This document shows, piece by piece, positions 13,873 through 25,716 of a DNA stretch of 64,000 nucleotides. The notes beneath the pieces are model-generated. The model saw nothing but the letters and a program-made list of their open reading frames with translations. It made no database searches and had not been told where the DNA came from. The stretch's first letter is position 1. Each line of letters opens with the position of its first letter. The translations under genes were made by a program, and so were the position numbers. The stretch is from Struthio camelus (taxonomy: Eukaryota; Chordata; Aves; Struthioniformes; Struthionidae): assembly GCF_040807025.1 (NCBI RefSeq), contig NC_090952.1, positions 23,557,068 through 23,621,067 of the forward strand, in the 5' to 3' direction.

Positions 13873-15385
13873 ATAAGCCACAGATTCTTAATAATACAAA
13901 ACGTCTAAGCCCACGGTAAACAAAGACCCAACGAAAACTAACATCTACTAACTCAGGCTTCTCAAGACCTAGGTCATGACCCAGTGCCTTGTCCCAAGCT
14001 ACCTCAAAAGCATTTCTTAGCTGAAATTGCATCGAGTTTGTTCTGCATAATACATATTTCACTTAGAGCGTCGCTCCTGACGCAGAGCTCATAAGACCGG
14101 GTAATCAGCTACAAATATTTCCTTACTGACAGATATGATGCCAGTGTTAACAATTATTGCTGCTATTATTTTTAAGCATTTAAATTTACATGAGGACACA
14201 TGTTGATCTGAAAAGAGCCCTCTCTAACTAGCTGCTTTCTTGCTGTTTGCCCTTAAATCTTGTGCCGTTTCATTTTTTTCCCAAGTTTTTCAGATTAAGC
14301 CATTTCAAAGCTTTAAAAAAATCAATAGTAAATGCATTTTTCTATACTGAATACAAATCCTTTATTTTTCCATTTAATCTATGTCCTTATTCTCTTTAGT
14401 GTCTTCTAACGGTTGTATGGGAGAAACGATGTTTGTGATAGATTGAAATACTGGAATGTAATATTTTATGAAAATTAAGTCTGGCTATGATGATTAAGTA
14501 GTTTGCAGAATGAATGTCTGTTTTTTGATCGAGTCATGCTCGTTGTAATAACCTAACCTTTTTCTGTCTCAATCCTGTAGGAGGCAGAAGTCAACAAATC
14601 TTTCTCTATTTTACATGCCATGAAGACATTTTTGCTCCAGAATGCCATGTTTTTGATAGTAGCACTGGCAAGAATTAATTGAACAGAGGAAGTTATACTT
14701 ATCAATATTTTTAGATGATACATACTTTTAAAGACCCATCCTGCAAATATTCGCATGCAGGAGTAACTATCCTCGCATAAACACTACTTGCATGTTTAAA
14801 TGTTTGCACAATTGGCCTAACGTTTCCATGAGACTCTAAGGAAGAAAATCTATGATTTTTCTCTAGGAGTTAACTGACTGGCATATCTAATAGGAAGGCT
14901 TGGGAACTAGATGACTTATTTATTAACTCAGTTTAGTCTGAACTCCTTAGAGTGCCTCTAAAAATTCCTACACATTGGCTGTAATTTTAACTTTTATCCT
15001 TAGAAACATTGGTGGTTAACGTTATTTGAAGCTATTTTTATGTCTGATTAAAGTCACGATGCAATGAGTTTCAGTGCCTGAACCACAACAGTCTGAATGT
15101 GTTCCTGTTTGCACAGCTGAAAACTCTGAGGTGTAAACTGTAAGTTTGCCTCAACCAGTTGCATATGGCTCAAGCTTAGCCAGAAGATAACTTAACGTAA
15201 TGAGCTGCACAGCAAACCATTTTCAAAAAGTAACATAACTTGGTGTCCTGAGAGACATTATTTATATCAAAAATGCCTTTTATCCAGATAAATTCCATAT
15301 TCTCTCTCCTATTTGGATTAAGGAGGTTACACTGCAGAAGCATTGCTTTCAGAGTAAAGTTGCCGGGTTCATTGGTACAGCAGGA
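13873..15385. other. AT-rich intergenic DNA
   Basis: No gene, RNA or repeat was recognised. Open frames are short. Confidence 0.6.
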
Positions 15386-15960
15386 TTAAATTCATGCCGA
15401 CGTGGGGAGGCGGGTGTCTGTGCAAGGCTGGCGCCACAGCTTTACGTCCCAGAAAGGGGCTGTAGCGGGAGGGATGATTTTTGCCCATCCGATGAGGCAG
15501 GAACGGGTCTCGTACCCCTGTTGCGCAAGGGGAAAGAGGGGCCAGGGCTGGCAGGGCGGAAGGCACTGCATCTGCCTGCGCGTCGCAGCGGCTGCAAGCG
15601 TGGTGTCAGCTGTGCAGAGCCGCCGCAGCGCTGGTGCCCGATCCTGGACCGCCGCAGCAGCCGCAGAGATGCTGCAGCTGGCTGACAAGCCGGGGCGGGC
15701 GCCCCTCCGCTTCCCCAGCACCTGGGCTCATTTGAGCCCCGCACTCCAGTCCGGGGGACCTTTTCAGCCCCCAGCTTCACCCCCGCTGCCCCTCTCTCTC
15801 CCTCTACTATTTAAAGTGGCTGGATGTTACTCAGCGGTTGGGGTACTTTTCATTGCTTTCCCAGTGATGTACTTCAGCCTGTTTGCAGCTTGGGGGCAGA
15901 GCCACGCTGGCTGGCGCTGGCAGGAGGGCAAAGCTTCCTTCTAAGTTTTGAGCAGGCGAG
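15386..15960. other. Isolated GC/CpG-rich patch with a TATTTAAA box
   Basis: About 570 bases of GC- and CpG-rich sequence with several GCNGC runs interrupt AT-rich DNA. A + strand frame of 180 codons (15402-15944) overlaps long minus-strand frames, which points to composition and not to a protein. A TATTTAAA motif lies at 15809-15816 after a pyrimidine tract. This could be the core promoter of an unannotated non-coding transcript or a small CpG island; the sequence alone does not decide. Confidence 0.4.
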
Positions 15961-18900
15961 ATGGGCGCTAGAGGGGTAAATTCATCCTCCTTTCCTAAAG
16001 TGCAGACTGGGTTACTGCGTTCTGACAAAGCAAAGAGCTTCTCTCCTGGAAGGACAAGGAGAATCTTGAATGTTGGGATGTGAACTCCTGTCTCTCTCCA
16101 TCCTTAGCCTTTTTTCCAGGCTGGGCTGAATCCGTGGACTTTGTTACTCAAAGAAAGTACATTTTTTCACTGTGCTTAGCTGGATTGCACGTTCTTCCTT
16201 GTGCTAAGTTTGTTTACCTCCTGAGGTGGTTTTTTTTTTTTTCCTAGCAGGACACTTCAGGCTTGGGGAAGCAGGATCATCCTTTATGTATGCCCATCCA
16301 AAAATGTGTTAAACTACTGTTAATACATTTTATCTTCTTAGTAAGGAACTAGAGCATGCCCAGCACATTCACTAGAAAAAACGCAGTGCCTCAGGATGAG
16401 CGGTGAGATTTTGTGTTATGCCTCTAGCCATACATAGCACAGGGAACATACAGCAGGTTTAAGCTGTTTTATGCCCTTCTAATCCTGGACTGCTCTGCAA
16501 GCTGGAGAAGACACTAATGTTACTTCTTGTAGGATCCCAGTAAGTCTTGACCACCCCATGAGCTGAGCTCTTCCCCGAATTTCCGCAGCGCTGTGCAATA
16601 ACCTCCTGGAGATGTACCTTCTAGTGCTGCACAGCTCCTACACAGAAGTTTAGCAGGGAAGTCACCAAAGGGAAACTACTGGACTAACTACACAACCTGC
16701 ATAACGAAACGCCTCTCCCAACTGGATGTGAGAACTGCTTCATGCCGTCCTGCTCAGAGGCTCCCATCATAATTGAGAGCGTTTTAAATTTCATGGCTGC
16801 ATATGCTGATGACCATCTGTGACCTCTACAGCTCTCCCCCTTGGACCTCTGCAGAGGAGGTTGTCCGCGCTCCTGGAGAAAGGGCTGTGATGCTGGCAGC
16901 AGAAGGGCGTCTCTGGGATGCTCGAGGTGTGACACTGCCTGCTGAAGCAGGTGCATCCAGCCAATTTGAGATGGGTTATAGCAGTGCCCTGCATCTAGGG
17001 AAGCTTTGTATATTTAACAGGCAACCTAAGAGCTTCTGTGTTGCGTTCTGCAACATGCTGACGTTTCTTCTGCAAAAAAGGGAGGCAATCCTAGAGTTTC
17101 ACGTTGCGTGCAACTGGAGGTAATTCAACGCAGTAGAAGAGGTACCAACTCCTTTTTGGCTGTGTATGCTTATCCAGGGCGTGTGTACGCTGCCAGATTT
17201 CGCGTATGTGCAAGCACCTGCACCTCTGCCTCTTTTTAGAGGCTACCTGTCAGAAACAAGTCTCTAAATCTAATATGGGCTCGACCTCCCAGTGTATACA
17301 CAAGCTGATCAATAGGGGAAATGTAATTGTATTCTTTCTACCGAGGAATGAAAGCTTGGATGGAGAGCAACATTTTTCATTAGAGCATGTGACACAATGG
17401 AAACAAGAGGGCAAGCTTCGGGTCTCCAGCTTCTTCGCATTAGGTCCTTATATCAAACAGCGATAATATATGTAGATTGCAGCGAAAAAGGTAGGCGATA
17501 TTATTCTGTCTCCTATACCTAAACAGAGTAACGGAGACCCGCAAAAAAAAAAAAAAAAAAGTAATTTTATGAGTAACCTGGAGCCTCACAGCAATTTATT
17601 GACTCATTTATCAAATGTCACATGTTGTAAAGGAAGTGCATTTGTAGATAGCAGTCTCATCTAGAAATGACCTGAGTATATTCTTAAGTCTACCCACCGT
17701 GAAGGAGTTCAAACAAGTACCATTTTGTTCCCCTGACTTGAAGGAGAAGTTAAGCGGGTACATAAAATTCTGTGCAGGGCTGGGACCAAAGTCTTCCCCG
17801 ACCTCGCGCTCATGGACCAGGCTGAATAATCGGTGGGACTGCTCGTGTCTGTAACGCGTACAAAGCGTCTGTAAGAGCAGGTTCACAGTGTTCCCTGCCT
17901 TTGTATAGCAATTTGTTTCGATGCAAAGTTATTATTGCTCCTCAAGACAGACTTTTCATGGATTGTAAATTTATATAGCCCCCATTTAAGCTATTTACAC
18001 AGTTTTAAAGGCCTAAGCACGTATTTAGGAACATGGCTCATCATGTGTAATATTTTCTACCTCTAGTGCCAAGCCAATATGGATTCTTACAAAGCTTAAG
18101 ATTTACACAAAATCTAGGCAGCTCGCAACATATTCTGACTGCCAGTCATAAGAAATAAAACCTGTTTTTACCAAAGAGGAAACTGTGTACTGCTATAAAA
18201 TCAACAATTATACTTCAGAATTAAAATGTTGGGGAAATATGCATGAAATAAAATGTCATGTCATATGTACAGATAAGAAAACTCATCCAAATACCCGTAA
18301 CGTTTGGCAAAACTGGGAACCTGTCTGCAGGAAGAATATGTACATTTGGGTTGAAATGAAGCAGAGAAGTTTTAATGCAACAAAAGCCTTTGCATGAGAA
18401 AGGCAAATCCCAAACCACACAGACTTTATTAAAGTAATTTGGAAGGCATAATCAATGATCTTACCAAAATGGCAGAAGGATGTGTAGGGTGTCTGTAGAT
18501 GTGTTTGACAAGATTAAGCCTATCTCTTGAGAATCTAAAAGAGAAAATATATGGCCAGATTGCATATGCATTCAAAACTCTGCCTTCAAAGAACTGATTC
18601 CGACATGAAAAAAACCAAAATCTGTTACTAAGTTAATATGGGAAGCATTTCCCATACAGCAGTTCAACATTACCCAGGGCCCTATCCTGTGAGCACAACA
18701 TGGGTCATTTACTCGTGTGAGTAGCTGTCTCTTCAATTAGACAACTCACATCCTGATTTCAGGATTTAATCCATGTGAAACCAGAAAAATATATATGAAG
18801 AACTCTGTACTGTGAAAGCCTGAATTCATTTAGCTTCCCCTGATGTTACAGAAAGTGGAGACAACTCAGAGAATCAAAACCTACAGAACATGCATGAAAG

Positions 18901-21714
18901 CTGCACAGAAATTTAATTTCAGCCTACTAGAAATGAATATAAATACAAAACAAACCAAAAAAGTGGAAAGCTAAACACAGAATTTAGCATATTTAGATAT
19001 CTACCAAACGATGAAAATAAATACAAGACAGATTTTCATTCTTTACATTTACATTTTGTTTCAATAAACATCTTTATAATAAATGGCCAGCAACCTCTTA
19101 AAAAGACAGGTTTGAAACATTAATACGCAACGATCCTTTAAAGCATATCAGATATACAGCAAATGTTACATTATTTATCACAAGCAATCAATATTACAAA
19201 AAATCAGAATATTAGCCATCAGGTCCATGTCATTATTATACATTTGTTTCTCAATGCAAATAGTTACTTATTTTACATGTAGGTTGGTCTTATTTAGTAA
19301 AGGGTTTAGTGATTGTATAAGCATACTTCACATAACAAAGATGCAGAGTAACATAGGTTATCTGTATCTTATTTTTCCATATTAAATACAATATACTATT
19401 TACTTTACAAATAAAGTAAATAGAAATTAAAAGGAGCATACCAATTTCAAACTTATTTTAGGAATACAATGACAAAAGCATGAAGCCTTTTGTTAAAAAA
19501 AGTCTATTTTCAGTCATTTTTCATAGAGAAGTGTAAAAACATAAAAATTATTCAGAAAAGTAAATGAGTTAAAATTTTAATTGAAGAAAAAGTTGAATCT
19601 TAATCTCAAAGTACTTCTTTTTTATTCTGTCCTCACCAGAGGAAAACAATTTTCATTCTACGTATTTTTTTCAGCTGAATGCTTTAAAGCAAAGCTAGTT
19701 CAGCAGTAAATGACATGCAATCCACGGTTCACATGAAAAATCTCGAGTGTGTGGAAGACAAACGAAGACAAATCTCTAAGGAACTCCAGTCCTGCAAAGA
19801 TTTACCAGTCTTGAGAATGTGTGAGCATTCACAGGAAAAGTTAGCAGTCTCTGTAGGATCAGGAGAATAACTCTGTGGATACTGATTAAAGTACTTTCTC
19901 TAAAATAGTCCTTTGCATTTATTTGCTCCTTTTTAAGATGATCTGATCTGTGTGAACATTCTCTTCCAGAAGTATAAAATATTATGTCTGAAAGACTCCA
20001 GACATGGCTATAAAAGAATTTCTTTGGCACTGATTTCATGGTGTTGTTCTGCAACTTGAGTAGAAGTTCTTCTCATGACTTGCAGATATTCTTAGAGTTT
20101 TGCGAAATAAATTAGATTCCATTACCCTAACAAAAATGTTGTCTCTCCATCCAGTAACTGATAGCATCTTTGGATAGTTGTTACAAAAAATGATTTTTTT
20201 GTTTCACAACGACGCGTCTCTCTTATTTGCTTCTGATTTTCACTTATTTTCTTTCATGCATCCGGATAGTTCAGCACATTTCACTGAGCCTTCCTCAGCA
20301 TGAAAAAGGTCACACAATAGTTCTAATTCTTGAAGGGAGCAGAAGTGGAGGAGACAGTCCAAGGCAATCCTTGAACACAGCCGTTAGAGTGTGAATGAAT
20401 CAGTAACCAAGAAGAAATTATCTGCAACACTGAGAAGAAAAGTGTAATGAACAAAGCAGAAATATCTTCTCAGCCTGTATGCATGCTCGTGATTTGATTA
20501 CAGAGAAAAACAACATTTCTGCATAGCTGGTATAAGGAAAGAGTGGAATATGTAATTTCACAAGAAATTCTGAAGGTGATTTTCAAGCAAAATATTTTTT
20601 TCTCTGTGCCCCAGTGTAGGAGCTATGCCTCGCTCACTCGTCACAACTGTCCTCTTAACCTGGAACAAAACCTCACCACAGCAGAGCGTTTTACAAGCAC
20701 CACCTTAAAATCTATAAATCACGTGCGTTCGAAAAGGCCATCAACAAAGTGCTAAACTTTCTGCTTAGCTAACATGGCAGATGAATGCTCTGGCCAGACA
20801 ATACCCTTTAAAACACTAAGAAATGTTGCAGTACTTTTCTCTTTGACTATTACTGTTTTTTAGCAACTGATGTATTTGCAGTCCCAAAGACTCCATTCCA
20901 AGATACACAAAAACACAAGTCAAAGGTCAGCAGGAGGATGTAAAAATACCATTTAATCTTATCTTTGCAACGCTTCTTGTAGACTTATTTCACCATCTTC
21001 AGTCTCTATTTGTTGAAAGTCTAATTTATTTCTGAACAGGCAGAAAAAAGGGAGAATCGTTTTTCAGCATGCGCAGAGTAAAAGCTGCTGCACGCACACA
21101 CGCGCACAGTTTTATTCAGCGCTGGGGAGAGTAATACTTCCGATACAACTTTCCATATTAAATAATCAAAAACATCGAAACAAAGCATATGCTTCCACAC
21201 TTACGTAAGGAAGAAGCATTTTTATTGCACCATGAGAGGTTTAATGCTTATTTGCTACAAGTTTTTAAAAAGTTATGTTTTCCATAGTTAGACATAAACT
21301 GTTTTTTGTGTTTGAACATTTCCTGTGCTATGCTGTACATACATGAGTTCCTGGGACATCTTCGCGTTTTTCATTACTGTCTCAATTCACCATCCTATTT
21401 CTGTCGAGGCATTGATAACAAATTAGCATACGCGTGCTAAATTACTGACTTTAATGTTAGGCGTTTTGTTCTTTTCGACTATTCTTGGCTTGGGACTTCA
21501 GAAAGGTACTTTGGCTGGTTGCGAGAGAATTTAAATGCTGCGTGTAACTTGCGGCTCCGTTACACCAATCCCTTCGCAGCTCCAGACCAGGCGTCAGTAC
21601 GTTTGAGATCTGCTTGAGAAACGGCAGCAAAGTTTGCGAAGAGCCATCTGACGGAGCGGTCCCACTGATAAGGAAGAAACAGATTGCCGTTTCTGGAACA
21701 AATAACAAATAAAA
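15961..21714. other. AT-rich intergenic DNA upstream of the cluster CpG island
   Basis: No gene was recognised on either strand. There is an A-run of about 18 bases at 17543-17560. The 18.9-20.1 kb part is very AT-rich with many AATAAA-like hexamers and resembles a 3' UTR, but no coding exon is attached to it. Open frames are short. Confidence 0.55.
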
Positions 21715-22058
21715 TATAATTTATTTACTCTGAGGCGCTTCTGCCGGCGGGGAGCCCTCCCATCTTGCGCGGGGAGCGCCGCGGCGCGGCCGCGCTGTCT
21801 TAGGCCTCGCGCCCGGGCGCGCCGGCGCCCGCGCAGCCCGGGAAGCGCTGCAAAACTCCCCGTTAAAACGCCCAGGCGCTTGGCTGCCCGAACGCCGAAG
21901 AGAAATGAAACAGGAGTAAACACGAGCTGAACAAAAGCCCTTTTCTAGCGGCGCAGCGAACGCGATACTGATAGATTACCGCCTGGTTTCCATGGGGACC
22001 TTTTTGTTCTAACTTCAGATACCAGTGATGAGGGTTAAGTGAGGCACCTCGCGTCTCT

Positions 22059-22101
22059 ATGTATATGTGTATGTGTGTGTGTGTACATATAGATATGTAT
22101 G
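22059..22101. repeat. TG/TA-rich simple repeat
   Basis: An imperfect run of TG and TATG units lies inside the left part of the CpG island. Confidence 0.8.
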
Positions 22102-23006
22102 TTTTTCCCCCCCGGACCCAAACGGAGCGGCGCGGGCTGGCGGGGGCGAAGTCGTTAGCCGTCGCTGGACGGACACGTTATTTTGTAAAGACGATTAGCT
22201 CGGATCCTTGCGGGACCGCCGCTGCTGGCGAGGCGCAATTAGCGCATTTTTGGCATTCCTGGGCGAAGGCCGCTGCCCCGCGCCGCCGCCGCGACCCCCC
22301 GAGGCCGGCGGGCCGGGGGGCCGCCCGGCTAGGCCCGGCTAGGCCCGGCTAGGCCCCGCGCCCCGTCCCGCCGCTCCGAACCGCCGAGGGGCCACGAGTT
22401 TCACACCGTGGGGTGCCCACGAGCCGCACGGGGGGGCCGCGGGGGGCTCGCGTGTGTGCGCGTGGGAGGGGGGGAAAGGGGGGGGGGCAGCCGCACCGCC
22501 TGCCCGCTCCCCACGGGTTTGGCGGCGTGGGGCTGCCCGGCTCCCCCCCCCCCCCACCCCGGTTGTCGAGGAGGGCGGCGGGGGGGGGCGTGGGTGGGCG
22601 CCGGCCCACGCGTGGCTCCCCCCAGCCCGGCGGCGAGGCCGCGTGGGGGCCGGCGGGAGGAGCGGGCCCGGGGGGGGGCTGCTCCCCAGGCAGCGACGCG
22701 TAGCCCCTCGCGGCCCTGCGAGCCCACACGCCTCCGTGGAAAAAAAATAATAGTAATAAAAAAAATAAGTTGGATCGGAAAGAGAACGAGCCCGGGTGAA
22801 GGGAGATGTAACGCGGCTGCTGCCCCCCCCACGCCCCGTCGTACCCCCCCCCCCCCGTAAAGGGCATCATTAAACTACCCCGGAGCGGGGGGGCCGCTTC
22901 GGAGGGAGGAAATGTTTGAACGTTTCCCAAATCAAAGTAATGGCTCTTTTTATTATTATTATTCTAAGGCGAGGAGGAAGAGGAGGACGGGGCTCTGCTT
23001 GCTCCC

Positions 23007-23063
23007 ATTGGCCGGGGAGCTTTGGCTGCAGCTGCAGGACACAATTAATTATGCTAATTGTGT
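23007..23063. promoter_or_regulatory. Inverted CCAAT box plus ATTA palindrome
   Basis: ATTGG at 23007-23011 is an inverted CCAAT box. About 28 bases further on, ACACAATTA (23039-23047) and TAATTGTGT (23055-23063) form an exact 9-bp inverted repeat around a 7-base spacer. It includes two ATTA homeodomain cores and an ATGCTAAT, which resembles a POU octamer. It stands out as AT-rich sequence inside a CpG island. A binding role is inferred from motif resemblance only. Confidence 0.5.
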
Positions 23064-23165
23064 GGGGAGCGGATGTACTTTTTTTCCCCCTTTATTCCTC
23101 TCTCTTTTTTTTGGCTGGTTGGTAAAGGGGAAGGAGACGCCCTGGGCTGGGATCACATGATATTG

Positions 23166-23177
23166 TCTTCGCGCCAC
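23166..23177. promoter_or_regulatory. E2F-like site
   Basis: CTTCGCGCCACT contains the TTCGCGCC core of E2F sites. E2F factors are known activators of miR-17 family clusters and are themselves targets of those microRNAs, so a site here fits the family's feedback loop. Occupancy is not shown by the sequence. Confidence 0.4.
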
Positions 23178-23971
23178 TTTCGTAAAACCCTTTTTATTCC
23201 AGGGCTTTGCTCGGGCTAAAAGGTAACGTGTTTATCTTTCTATTTTCTTTTCCTTCCCTTCCCTTTTCTTTCCTGTTCCCCCCCCCGCCAGAAAGCCAGC
23301 GCGCATCCGAGGGTGCTCCCCGCGCTTGCACGGTTTGGTTTTTATTTTTTTAGTTCTTTTATTCCCTTTTTTTTTATTTTTTGGTAAATTTTTGTTGCCT
23401 GTGTGCGTGCGTGCGCGCAGGGCTGCGCCGCAAATCTCCGCCGGGCGCGGGGAGGGGAGGAGGCGGGATGGGGGGGTGCGTGGGGGGGAATGGGGGTGCG
23501 TGGGGGGCCGCGCAGCGCCGAGCCCCCGTTCCCGCGGGGACGGGGGGTGCGGGGCGCCCCGACCCACCTGTAGGAGTGCGTGGGGATCTCCTTCCCCCCC
23601 ACACCCCCTTCCCGCCCTGCCTCCGGCCGCCCCGCGTGGGCCCCCCCCCACCCCGGCGGCGCCGCGCGCTCGCCGTGGGCCCATGGCCGCCGCGGCACCA
23701 ACAATGGACGGCGCCGCGGCGGGAGGCCGCCGCTCGCGGCTTCTTTTGTCCGCGGCCCCGGGGCGGGGGGGACGGACGGACGGACGGACGCGGGGGGCGG
23801 CGGCGTGCTGCCCCCTTCCTTCCCCCCCCCCCAACCGCACCACCACCCCACGCCGCGCCCCCTCCCCGAGCGCCCGTGGAGGGGGACGGTTTTGAGGGGG
23901 GGGGGTCGCGCGCGCCGCCCCCGCGTGGCCGGCGCGTGGGGGGAGGGGGCGTGCGCGCGCGCGCGGCGAGC

Positions 23972-24034
23972 ACATGGCGGCGGGCGGGCGGCGGGGCGCA
24001 TGCGCGGGGCGCGGGGCGCGCTGGGGCTTGTAGT
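23972..24034. promoter_or_regulatory. YY1-NRF1-ZNF143 motif group
   Basis: ACATGGCGGC at about 23972-23981 matches the YY1 core. GCGCATGCGC at 23997-24006 is a full palindromic NRF1 site. On the minus strand 24022-24034 reads ACTACAAGCCCCA, which fits the ACTAYRNNNCCCR consensus of ZNF143 at every defined position. The three lie within about 60 bases, a spacing typical of vertebrate housekeeping promoters, and make this a good candidate core promoter for the cluster transcript or for a divergent one. Confidence 0.6.
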
Positions 24035-24516
24035 GCGCGGGCGGGCGGGGAGGCGGCGCGCGGCGGCGGCGGGCGGGCGGGTGCGCGCGCGCGGGAACGC
24101 GGGGGGCGGGAGAGCGGGCGGGCGGGCGGCCGGACCACGCGCTCGGCGGAGCCGCCGTCGGGGCGCCGCGCTCCGCTCCGCGCTCAGGCGAGGTGGGGGG
24201 CGGCGGGAGCGGGCTGGGGTGGGAGGAGGGGGGGGGAAGGAGGGGTGGGGGCGCCGTGGGGGAGCGGCGGGCGAAGGGGGCGCCGTCGCGGGGCGGGAGG
24301 CGGCCGGGTTGCCCCGTCGGGCCGGGACAAAGGGGCCGCGCGGAGCCGCCCTCCGCCCGACTGAGCGCCGGGCTCGCGGCTCGCCCCGAGGGGGCGGCGG
24401 GGTGCGGGGGGAGGTGGGGAGCGGCGGGGGGGGGAGGGGGCTCGGCTCCCCTCGTGGCGGGGGCCGCGGGGGGGCGGGCGGGCGGCTTGGCGCGTTTTCG
24501 GGGCTTTGAATGGAGG

Positions 24517-24542
24517 ACTGCATTTCCCACAGTGCTTTGTGG
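24517..24542 (+). promoter_or_regulatory. Second ZNF143-like site
   Basis: ACTGCATTTCCCA at 24517-24529 fits ACTAYRNNNCCCR with one mismatch (G for A at position 4). The sequence that follows (CAGTGCTTTG) resembles the extended form of the ZNF143/THAP11 element. It lies about 480 bases from the first site and in the opposite orientation. Confidence 0.5.
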
Positions 24543-24594
24543 CCGCTCTTTAACCGCGGCGGCGGCGGCGCGGCCCCCCGGACGGGGCGGGCGG

Positions 24595-24600
24595 CACGTG
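24595..24600. promoter_or_regulatory. CACGTG E-box (MYC/MAX type)
   Basis: An exact CACGTG in CpG-rich DNA about 970 bases before the first microRNA hairpin. MYC activation of the paralogous miR-17-92 cluster through CACGTG boxes is well established; extending it to this cluster is inference. A second box lies 144 bases downstream. Confidence 0.55.
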
Positions 24601-24738
24601 GCGGCCGCGGCGCGGCGCGGAGGTGCCGCGCGCGCCTGCGATGAGCGCGTCGGGGCTCAGCGCACCCCTTTCCCCTCCCCTCTCCCCCACCACTACCGCG
24701 GGGCACGCCGCGGCCCCCCCCCCCCGCCCCACGCCGCG

Positions 24739-24744
24739 CACGTG
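24739..24744. promoter_or_regulatory. Second CACGTG E-box
   Basis: An exact CACGTG about 20 bases before a good splice-donor sequence, CAG|GTAAAC (junction 24764/24765). If that donor is used, the box would lie within or just upstream of a first exon. Confidence 0.5.
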
Positions 24745-24764
24745 TCGGCGGGCCCCGGGGGCAG

Positions 24765-25466
24765 GTAAACGCCTGGCCGCCGCGTCCCCGACCCGCTCTC
24801 CCGGGCCGCCCCTGGCCGAAAGGCTTTCGGCCTCCGCAGGTTTGTAAGGCGAGGGACGCGGCCGAGCCCCGCGGGGCCCGGCTCCTGCTGACAGCCTGGC
24901 TCGGGAGGGAAACTTTATTATTATTATTATTTCTTTGCGCCCCCCCCCCCCCCGAGCAGGGGGTCCGTTGCTTTGTGCTGCTCGGCGGCATCACCCGGAG
25001 CGCAGATACCCCGTTAGCTGGTGGCGAGGGTGCAGGGTCCTGTGCCAGAAGTTTTCTTGCGTCCCCGGGGTGGGGGGAGTGTTTGGTGGCTGGGCGATGC
25101 GAGATACCTGATAAAACTCCGGGAGAAGGGGCAAGTAAAAAATGTCTTGCATGCTGTAGTAACGTACCAAACGCACAGGAGCAAGAAATTGGGATGTTTT
25201 GATACCTGGTACGGTGCTTTTAAACTGCCATTAAGAACTGTAGAGGAAGCCATTTTCACCTCCGCTTAAGTGAAAATTAGCTGCAGACTCTTCGTTTTTA
25301 GTTCAGTGCAACCTTGGTTAAACTACGTTCTCCAAACTCAACTGACTTCTGCATCCGCGCTTTAATAAGAAAACCTGCAGGAGATTGAGCAGGAAGCCAA
25401 ATTGCTGCCTTAATTCCTAATCCGTGTGTGTCGCGTAACATAAATATTTGTCTTCTTTCTCGGCAG
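24765..25466 (+). other. Candidate intron of the microRNA primary transcript
   Basis: The left edge is CAG|GTAAAC. The right edge is a pyrimidine-rich tract ending in CGGCAG (25461-25466). Together they would make a 702-base intron from the CpG island to just before the hairpins. Both sites are good matches, but pairing them is inference. Another donor-like sequence, AAAAG|GTAACG, lies at about 23222. Confidence 0.35.
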
Positions 25467-25568
25467 GTAGCGTTGACTCCTGTGCTTCAATCAAGACGCT
25501 TCTTGGTGTGTTAGCTGCGCTGAAATGAGAAGACCTTTTAAGTGGAAGAGTTTCTCTCTGGTGATGGG

Positions 25569-25649
25569 CCTTGAGTTGTGCAAAAGTGCTTACAGTGCAG
25601 GTAGAGTTTGGGATCTACTGCAGTATAAGCACTTCTAGCATTACTGTGG
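25569..25649 (+). ncRNA. MIR106A: miR-106a precursor hairpin
   Basis: The 5p mature region (25582-25604) has four A before GTGC, which separates miR-106a from miR-17, and carries the seed AAAGUGC. The 3p arm is about 25618-25639. The precursor starts CCTTG and ends near CTGTGG, closing a stem like that of the mammalian gene. Drosha and Dicer would release the microRNA, which as a miR-17 family member represses cell-cycle and apoptosis genes (CDKN1A, E2F1 and PTEN-type targets in mammals). It is the first of six hairpins on this strand. The 5p arm appears identical to human miR-106a as I remember it; the 3p arm differs at a few positions. Confidence 0.97.
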
Positions 25650-25716
25650 CAATTCGGTGCCTGGCAGGGCACGGACGTGTTCTGCTGTGTTAGAGCTGCC
25701 TTGTGTTCTCGGTCCT

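Larger units (their letters stand above)
21715..24960. other. Large CpG island, presumed promoter of the miR-106a-363 cluster
   Basis: The stretch is dense in CpG and has long G or C runs, (GGAC)n at about 23770-23790, and three tandem copies of a 10-base unit (AGGCCCGGCT type) at about 22325-22357. Its right edge is about 600 bases before the first microRNA hairpin, the position expected for a primary-transcript promoter. It contains NRF1-, YY1-, ZNF143-, MYC E-box-, CCAAT- and E2F-like sites (listed separately), a set typical of TATA-less ubiquitous promoters. Very long open frames on both strands (for example 432 and 550 codons on the minus strand) are Pro/Arg/Ala/Gly-rich composition artefacts. 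The exact start site cannot be read from the sequence. Confidence 0.8.

Noticed and set aside
15402..15944. A 180-codon + strand frame
   Set aside because: It is matched by overlapping 109- and 112-codon minus-strand frames; composition explains all of them.
1..21700. A CCDC160, PHF6 or HPRT1 coding exon expected from synteny
   Set aside because: No frame in this part shows their characteristic sequences; those genes probably lie beyond the left edge.
22349..22930. A 193-codon minus-strand frame in the left part of the CpG island
   Set aside because: It overlaps several other frames on both strands and has the same compositional character; no similarity is seen.
23232..24994. Minus-strand frames of 432 and 550 codons and + strand frames of more than 300 codons in the CpG island
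   Set aside because: The products are Pro/Arg/Ala/Gly-rich low-complexity sequence, open in many frames at once in stop-poor GC-rich DNA. No domain is visible.
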